Shown here piece after piece: positions 15,771 through 20,145 of a stretch of DNA of 20,145 bases. Source of the DNA: Erythrobacter sp. (GTDB taxonomy: Bacteria > Pseudomonadota > Alphaproteobacteria > Sphingomonadales > Sphingomonadaceae); contig NZOF01000109.1 of assembly GCA_002695185.1 (NCBI GenBank), positions 1-20,145 of the forward strand, in the 5' to 3' direction. The first letter of the stretch is position 1, and each line of letters begins with the position of its first letter. The position numbers and the translations under genes are program-made. The notes beneath the pieces are model-generated. The model searched no databases. It worked only from the letters and a program-made list of their open reading frames with translations, and was not told where the DNA came from.

Positions 15771-17111
15771 ATGGAGAGTAATGTGATGACAGAAGGGCGG
15801 AATCGAGACGGCACTGTCTCGGAGCACTGGCCGGTAAAGTCGAGTACAGCCTGGTACGTCGCAGGATGTCTTATTGTCGCCCTGGCGATCGGTTTCTTCG
15901 ATCGAATGATCATTGCGTTGCTGATCGAGCCTTTAACGCAATCCATTCAACTGAATAATCAGCAAAGCGGCTTATTGTTGGGTGCGGCTTTTGCTGTGCC
16001 CTATGCTCTGGCCGTGTTCCCGATCGCCAGCTGGATCGACCGGGGAAACCGGGTGTTTGCTGTTGCCATGGGAATCGGCCTTGCAGGGGTCGCCACGGTT
16101 TTATCGGGATTTATCAGCAACTTCTGGGAGTTGCTGCTTGCGCGGTCTCTACTGGCCGTCGCGGAAGCCGCGCTGACACCTGCATCCATGTCCCTGATTG
16201 GCGATCTGTTTGCCCCCAACAAACGAGCATTTCCAACAGCCATTTATGGTGCCACGCCCGGCATTACCGGTGCGTTGGCATTCCTGCTGGGAGGTTCCAT
16301 TTTGGCGATGTCTGCGTCTCTGGTGCCCGATGCGCAATTTGAACATTGGCGCGTCACTTTTGTCGCAGTCGGCGTGCCAGCGGTGCTTCTCGCGCTGGTC
16401 ATGTTCTTGACCGTAAAGGAGCCTGTTCGACAGCATAGCGCCGCACAGCTTGACGGACAGGTCGGCCTCTTTGCTTTGCTGAAGTTCCTCGGACGGCATT
16501 GGTTATTCTTTCTGTGTCTTTATGCCGGAATAGCCTTGGTCACCATGTGCACGCTTGGCCTTCAAAGCTGGCTCCCGACCCTTCTGGTGCGGGACCATGG
16601 CAGGAGCGTTGCCGAGGCGGGATTTCTTGTCGGGGCGACGGCGCTTCCCGCAAGCGTTCTCGCGATTCTCGTATGGCCTAAGGTACTGGCCGTATTTGCC
16701 AAACGGGGATGGTCTAACGGGTCATTCATTGCCTTTGCATTGGCGGCCTTGGTCGCGACAGCAGCCAGCGTTTCCTCGTTCAGCCAACAAAATATTTCCC
16801 TCGTGTTGAGTGGATTTTTTGTCGCGCAATTAAATTTTGCGTCCGTTTCCATGCTGCCGCTCTTCATCATTCAGATATTCGGGCCTCCCGACTTTCGCGC
16901 TCGTCTCGTGGCGCTCTATGTCATCGCCGCTATCTTGTTTGGACAAGCTCTTGGACCACAGCTGGTCGTGTTGTTTGCTCCGCAGGCCGTCGCAGGCTCA
17001 CTGAGTACAGGGGTCGTGCGCATGATCCTGCTTTGCGGCAGTACGGCATTCGGCGTTCTGGTCCTGGGCGCCTGGGCGGCGCGGACGATGCCGCTGGCGG
17101 ACAAGCCGTAA
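15771..17111 (+). CDS. Major facilitator superfamily transporter
   Basis: A 446-residue inner-membrane carrier with about twelve hydrophobic segments; the first spans roughly residues 25-45. The MFS loop between helices 2 and 3 is represented by ASWIDRGNRV, and the conserved acidic residue of helix 1 is in GFFDRMIIALLIEPL. ATG 15771 has GGGG about seven bases upstream; ATG 15786 (preceded by GGAG) is nearly as good. A 176-bp leader separates it from the operator-like palindrome at 15575. With the TonB receptor it would give transport across both membranes for the pathway substrate. Direction and substrate are inference. The IS21 remnant begins about 240 bp downstream. Confidence 0.92.
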   Translation: MESNVMTEGRNRDGTVSEHWPVKSSTAWYVAGCLIVALAIGFFDRMIIALLIEPLTQSIQLNNQQSGLLLGAAFAVPYALAVFPIASWIDRGNRVFAVAMGIGLAGVATVLSGFISNFWELLLARSLLAVAEAALTPASMSLIGDLFAPNKRAFPTAIYGATPGITGALAFLLGGSILAMSASLVPDAQFEHWRVTFVAVGVPAVLLALVMFLTVKEPVRQHSAAQLDGQVGLFALLKFLGRHWLFFLCLYAGIALVTMCTLGLQSWLPTLLVRDHGRSVAEAGFLVGATALPASVLAILVWPKVLAVFAKRGWSNGSFIAFALAALVATAASVSSFSQQNISLVLSGFFVAQLNFASVSMLPLFIIQIFGPPDFRARLVALYVIAAILFGQALGPQLVVLFAPQAVAGSLSTGVVRMILLCGSTAFGVLVLGAWAARTMPLADKP

Positions 17112-17351
17112 GTGACCGCAGAGGGCGGCCAGGAGATCTACCCGGAAAAAAACGGGATTCCCTGGCTCTTCGACATTCTTCAGATGACGAGACGTCAGAC
17201 TTTGGGAAGTGAGCGCCGGAAAGAGCTGTCGCTGCCAGCCGGGGGAAGAGAAATCCGCATCATTCGGAATTATGTAAGCCTGGATATGACCGGATTAACT
17301 CCCCTCGTGGGAGAAATTTTGAACTTCTTCCGGCTGTCTACGATCAGACCT

Positions 17352-18589
17352 GGTACCCGCAAGCCCCGCCGCCTCAGCGACGATCCGCTCGATCGTCCAG
17401 TCCCCGTAGCGCCGGTGGCTTGAGGGCATGTGATCGTTGATCGTGGTGTGGCGACCATTGCCAGAACCGCGCATGGGCGCCGCGATCCGTTCGCCGGCAG
17501 CCGCACGGGCATGGCGATAGGGTACCGAGTAGAAGTGCTTCTTCACCTCGACATGATAATCGAGCGCGAGCCGGGCACGGCGCCACTGCGCCAGAACATA
17601 TGCCGTCGCCGGTAGCGGCTTCAGGTGTGGCGCGTCGATCTTTTCGAACAGCTGGCGGCGCGTCAGCCCGAACCGCCGCAACACACGCTCGTCATTGAGG
17701 CGCGCGAGCAGGCCGGCGATCGCGGCGTTCAGGTCGCCCAGCCCATACCAGACCCGGTTGGGAAGCCGCCCCAGCAGCCACCGCTCGATGATGCCGACGC
17801 AGGCCTCGACCTTCGCTTTTCCGCGCGGGCGATACGGCCGCGCCGGCAGCACAGCGGCGTCGTAATGCGCCGCGAGTTCGACATAGCTGCGGTTGTTCTG
17901 CGGATCGTACACGCACGCCTTCATCACCGCGACTTTGGCGCTGTCAAGCATCAGCAGGCGAGCGGCACCGCCAAAGAACGCGAACGCCCGCACGTGCCCA
18001 TCGCTCCAGTCCTGCAGCGTCTCGCTCCACGTCGCGAACGCAAACGACAGGCTTGATGCCGCCATCACCGCCACGAAGATGTGCGCATCGGGGATTTCCC
18101 CGGGCGGCCGGTCAACCACCACCGGCACCGTGTAGCCGGCATAATCGACGAACAGCCGGTCGCCGCCGATGTGGTTCTGCCGCGTGCGTCGTCAGCAGCA
18201 GTCGAGCTTCCCCGTCGCGATACAGTTCACAGAAACGGCTGTAACGATGGCTGGCGGGATGAAGCTCGATATACTCGCCCCAGAGCACTTGCAGTGTCAC
18301 GAGCTTGCGCTTGGGCTCTCGGTTCACTGACGCCCAGTCAGGCTACACGCGCTGTCGATGACCCTGCGTCGACCCCGCAGGACCATACAGAAGGCTATCC
18401 AACGCCGTATCGTCCAACTCCGGCGGCAGCGCCATTCCATGCCCGACGCATCGAACCGACGCACCGTCTCCCGCACCGTCGAGGCCGCCACGCCAAGCCG
18501 GCGGGCACCGCGTAGGCCGGCACGTACGCGTCACGGATCAGCCCTAATATCTCGCGTATACGACGCATGCTCAGTCTCTCCGTCGGCAT
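17352..18589 (-). pseudogene. istA: Decayed IS21-family transposase istA
   Basis: Consecutive pieces of an IS21 IstA transposase lie in changing frames. The start MPTERLSMRRIREIL is at 18589. It is followed by shifted frames carrying LGVAASTVRETVRRF (helix-turn-helix) and LPPELDDTALDSLLYGPAGS, then a stop before PDWASVNREPKRKLVTLQVLWGEYI. Another shift and a TGA near 18195 precede HIGGDRLFVDYAGYTVPVVVDRPPG and the catalytic core down to HMPSSHRRYGDWTIERI. There is an apparent in-frame deletion between SVPYRHARAA and GERIAAP, and the C-terminus is replaced by foreign sequence after EAAGLAG at about 17352. No istB was found. The copy cannot make an active transposase. Confidence 0.88.
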
Positions 18590-18639
18590 CTGACCTTCCC
18601 CCAAAAGGAGCGATCCTCGACGACCGAATCTGACCTTCC
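18588..18639. repeat. Direct repeat ATCTGACCTTCC upstream of istA
   Basis: ATCTGACCTTCC occurs at 18588-18599 and again at 18628-18639, exactly 40 bp apart. The first copy overlaps the istA start and its GGAAGG ribosome-binding site on the minus strand. It is probably part of the IS21 terminal repeat architecture. Confidence 0.6.
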
Positions 18640-18645
18640 AAACAC

Positions 18646-18737
18646 GGCACCGGATGGGCGGCATTATTCCGGAATGCGGGGCGGCATCATCTCGGAATGA
18701 TGGGCGCGATAACCCCGGAATTCGCAGCCGGCATCAA
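18646..18737. repeat. IS21 terminal repeats at 23-bp period
   Basis: Related units start at 18646, 18669, 18692 and 18715, a regular 23-bp period. Each of the last three begins with YCGGAAT, and the first two share GGGCGGCAT. IS21 elements carry multiple repeated transposase-binding sites at their ends, so this is the likely explanation. Confidence 0.65.
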
Positions 18738-18753
18738 CTCGCCGGCCAGTACA

Positions 18754-19252
18754 CTCACTGAAACCCGGTCTCGCGACGGCCACAGCATGACTGCCGCCTT
18801 CCTGCATTTAGTCCATATACCGAGTAACTTGGCGATCGTGACCCAATCTTCCAGCATCGAACATGCCTATCAATGCTTTACGAACCCGCCGACATCGTTG
18901 TCGATAAGCGGCCATTGTAACTGAAGCCGTGCGCCATCGCCAGCATCCCGCCTGCCGCAGTCGAACAGCGATATTTGCTGCTGTGGACCCCGTCAATGTG
19001 GCAGCGTGACTCACAACTCAACGCCCCCGGAGGGCTCGGGGCGGTCCACCTCGACCCTCCGCGAAATTGCAAGGGGATGAGCAACGCATGCCGATGAAAC
19101 AGATTGCCCCAATCGGCGATCGAACATGCCATGTCTATATGGAGCTATCTGAAGTGTAGCGGGGTATTGGATGGGGTATCGCGGAATGGAAAGGGATGCC
19201 AAATGTCGTAATTTCAAGTATCTATTGTTAAGTCCAAGGAGATGCCGGGCCT
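18754..19252. other. Unassigned sequence between two IS remnants
   Basis: About 500 bp without a recognisable gene or RNA. Short minus-strand frames (19014-18808 and 19132-18878) overlap one another and show no family signature. A 12-mer ATCGAACATGCC appears at 18856 and 19119. It is probably debris left by repeated insertion and deletion. Confidence 0.45.
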
Positions 19253-19560
19253 ACCAAATTCTTGCGTCGCCACTTCGCCGGCCTGCGCCTGACGGGCATG
19301 ACGGCGCCCTGGGTGCTCGACGGGCCGATGTGTGGCGATACCTTCCAGGTCTACGTCCGTAACGTCCCGGCACCCACGTTCCGGCGCGGCGATGTCGTGG
19401 TGCTCGACAATCTGCCTGCCCACAAGGTCCCCGGCATCCGTGAGGCGATCACCGCCCGGCGCGCACAGCTCTTCTACCTGCCTCCCTACAGCCGCTACAT
19501 AAATCCGATCGAGATGGCCTTCGCCAAACTTAAGGCGTTGTTGCGGCAAGGACCCGCGCT
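19253..19560 (+). pseudogene. IS630-family transposase fragment
   Basis: An in-frame fragment of a DDE transposase of the IS630/Tc1-like type. It contains FAGLRLTGMTAPWVLDGP, GDTFQVYV, the second catalytic Asp in GDVVVLDNLPAHK, and LPPYSRYINPIEMAFAKLK with the final Glu. The N-terminal helix-turn-helix domain and the first catalytic Asp are absent upstream of 19253. The frame continues into unrelated sequence after KALLRQGPA to a stop at 19696. It is therefore an internal fragment with both ends missing and is not functional. With the IS21 remnant it marks a mobile-element graveyard at the right side of the catabolic locus. Confidence 0.85.
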
Positions 19561-19772
19561 TGCCCACAACCTTGTCGATCCTGCTGTTGCTGCTCCGTCA
19601 TTCGTCGGCAACCCGACCCGAAATGCCGGATGTTCTGCCCCGTCATTCTATATGCAAATACTATGTAAATGGGCAGGCGCCCATCTCGATATTTAACGCC
19701 GTCAGCTAATATCTCGTCACCTCACGATTTCGCGTGCGGAACGCCTCCGCCGCCCTTCGAAGGGGAGATATC

Positions 19773-20145
19773 ATGCATCGCTCGCCCGCTCCTGTTGCGG
19801 CATTTGTTAGTCTGCTTTCGGTCGCCCCAGCGTTCGCACAGGATGCTGCGATACCGGCACCCGACATCGCTGTCAGCGGTTCTGCAATGCTCATATCCGA
19901 TTACCGCTTCCGTGGTGTATCACAGAGCGACGATCGCATGGCGCTCCAGGGCGGCATCACCCTGACGCACAAGGATGGCGCTTATGCGGGCGCCTGGGCA
20001 TCAAATCTGTCTGGATGGGGGACGTTTGGCGGCGCCAATATGGAGCTGGATCTTCTCGCCGGCTACAAACGGTCGCTCACCGGAAATTTGGCGCTCGACG
20101 TCGGTCTGACCTGGTACATGTATCCCGGCGGAGCAGACAAGTCCG
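19773..20145 (+). CDS. TorF-type putative outer-membrane porin, 5-prime part
   Basis: The first 124 codons of a protein cut by the right window edge. It has a signal peptide (residues 1-22, hydrophobic core VAAFVSLLSVAP, cleavage after AFA). Next comes the start of the TorF/TIGR02001 family barrel: DIAVSGSAMLISDYRFRGVSQSD, LQGGITLTHKDGAYAGAWASN, and MELDLLAGYKRSL with DVGLTWYMYPGG. The pattern of alternating strands with the FRGVSQS motif is characteristic. ATG 19773 has AAGGGGAG six bases upstream. The protein is presumably an outer-membrane channel of unknown specificity. It lies beyond the IS remnants and is probably not part of the catabolic regulon. Confidence 0.88.
   Translation, partial: MHRSPAPVAAFVSLLSVAPAFAQDAAIPAPDIAVSGSAMLISDYRFRGVSQSDDRMALQGGITLTHKDGAYAGAWASNLSGWGTFGGANMELDLLAGYKRSLTGNLALDVGLTWYMYPGGADKS

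Larger units (their letters stand above)
17352..18753 (-). mobile_element. IS21-family element remnant
   Basis: The element consists of the istA pseudogene plus its upstream terminal region. The outer end may be at 18753, where the minus strand begins TGTACTGG, matching the TGT/ACA ends usual in the family. The other end and istB are missing, cut near 17352. The exact boundaries are estimates. Confidence 0.65.

Noticed and set aside
15614..15946. A minus-strand frame with CVPCRH, which briefly resembled a cytochrome c motif
   Set aside because: The motif is CxxCRH and not CxxCH, no other haem-protein feature is present, and the frame overlaps the start of the well-supported MFS gene.
17112..17423. 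A 103-codon frame beginning with GTG directly after the MFS stop
   Set aside because: No ribosome-binding site and no recognisable family, and its 3-prime third reads through the IS21 remnant on the opposite strand of istA. The first 230 bp could be a truncated small gene, but there is no positive evidence.
18856..19130. 12-mer ATCGAACATGCC repeated at 18856 and 19119
   Set aside because: Short, with no matching flanks, and not at the edges of a recognisable element. It may be chance.

Overview
The window looks like a chromosomal or large-plasmid segment from a sphingomonad-type alphaproteobacterium. The grounds are moderately high GC, a RibB-type protein with the degenerate GTP cyclohydrolase II domain usual in that group, TonB-receptor plus MFS uptake genes beside catabolic genes, and decayed IS21 and IS630 elements. 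No rRNA, tRNA or CRISPR array was seen. The species is not identified.

Left part (1-2350): a possible gene start runs off the left edge on the minus strand. Next come an intergenic region with a strong 17-bp hairpin, a divergent RibB paralog (plus strand) that has lost the DHBP-synthase active-site motif, and, convergent to it, an FMN nitroreductase-family gene that is the last member of a minus-strand operon.

Centre (2366-15117): a fatty-acyl or side-chain beta-oxidation locus. A minus-strand operon encodes an enoyl-CoA hydratase, a thiolase, a crotonase fused to a degenerate 3-hydroxyacyl-CoA dehydrogenase domain, possibly a small protein, and the nitroreductase. Divergent from it on the plus strand lie an alpha-methylacyl-CoA racemase-like CaiB/BaiF protein, an LCAD-like acyl-CoA dehydrogenase, a TonB-dependent receptor, a quinone-oxidoreductase-like MDR enzyme, an acyl-CoA synthetase, an HSD10-type short-chain dehydrogenase and a TetR regulator. 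Together they supply uptake, CoA activation, 2-methyl epimerisation, dehydrogenation, hydration, 3-hydroxy oxidation and thiolysis. The 3-hydroxyacyl-CoA dehydrogenase step most likely falls to the short-chain dehydrogenase, because the fused domain has lost its NAD and catalytic motifs. A methyl-branched substrate (isoprenoid or steroid/bile-acid side chain) is an inference; the actual substrate is unknown.

Regulation: one 20-bp palindrome family (TTGATTG-N4-TCAAYCAA) occurs in the divergent promoter at 6146, just upstream of the TetR gene at 14389, and in the long leader of the MFS gene at 15575. This suggests that the TetR protein controls the catabolic genes, itself and the transporter.

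Right part (15118-20145): a 650-bp region without a convincing gene that carries the third operator, an MFS transporter, a badly decayed IS21 istA pseudogene with 23-bp-spaced terminal repeats, 500 bp of unassigned sequence, a fragment of an IS630-type transposase, and the first 124 codons of a TorF-type putative porin cut by the window edge.
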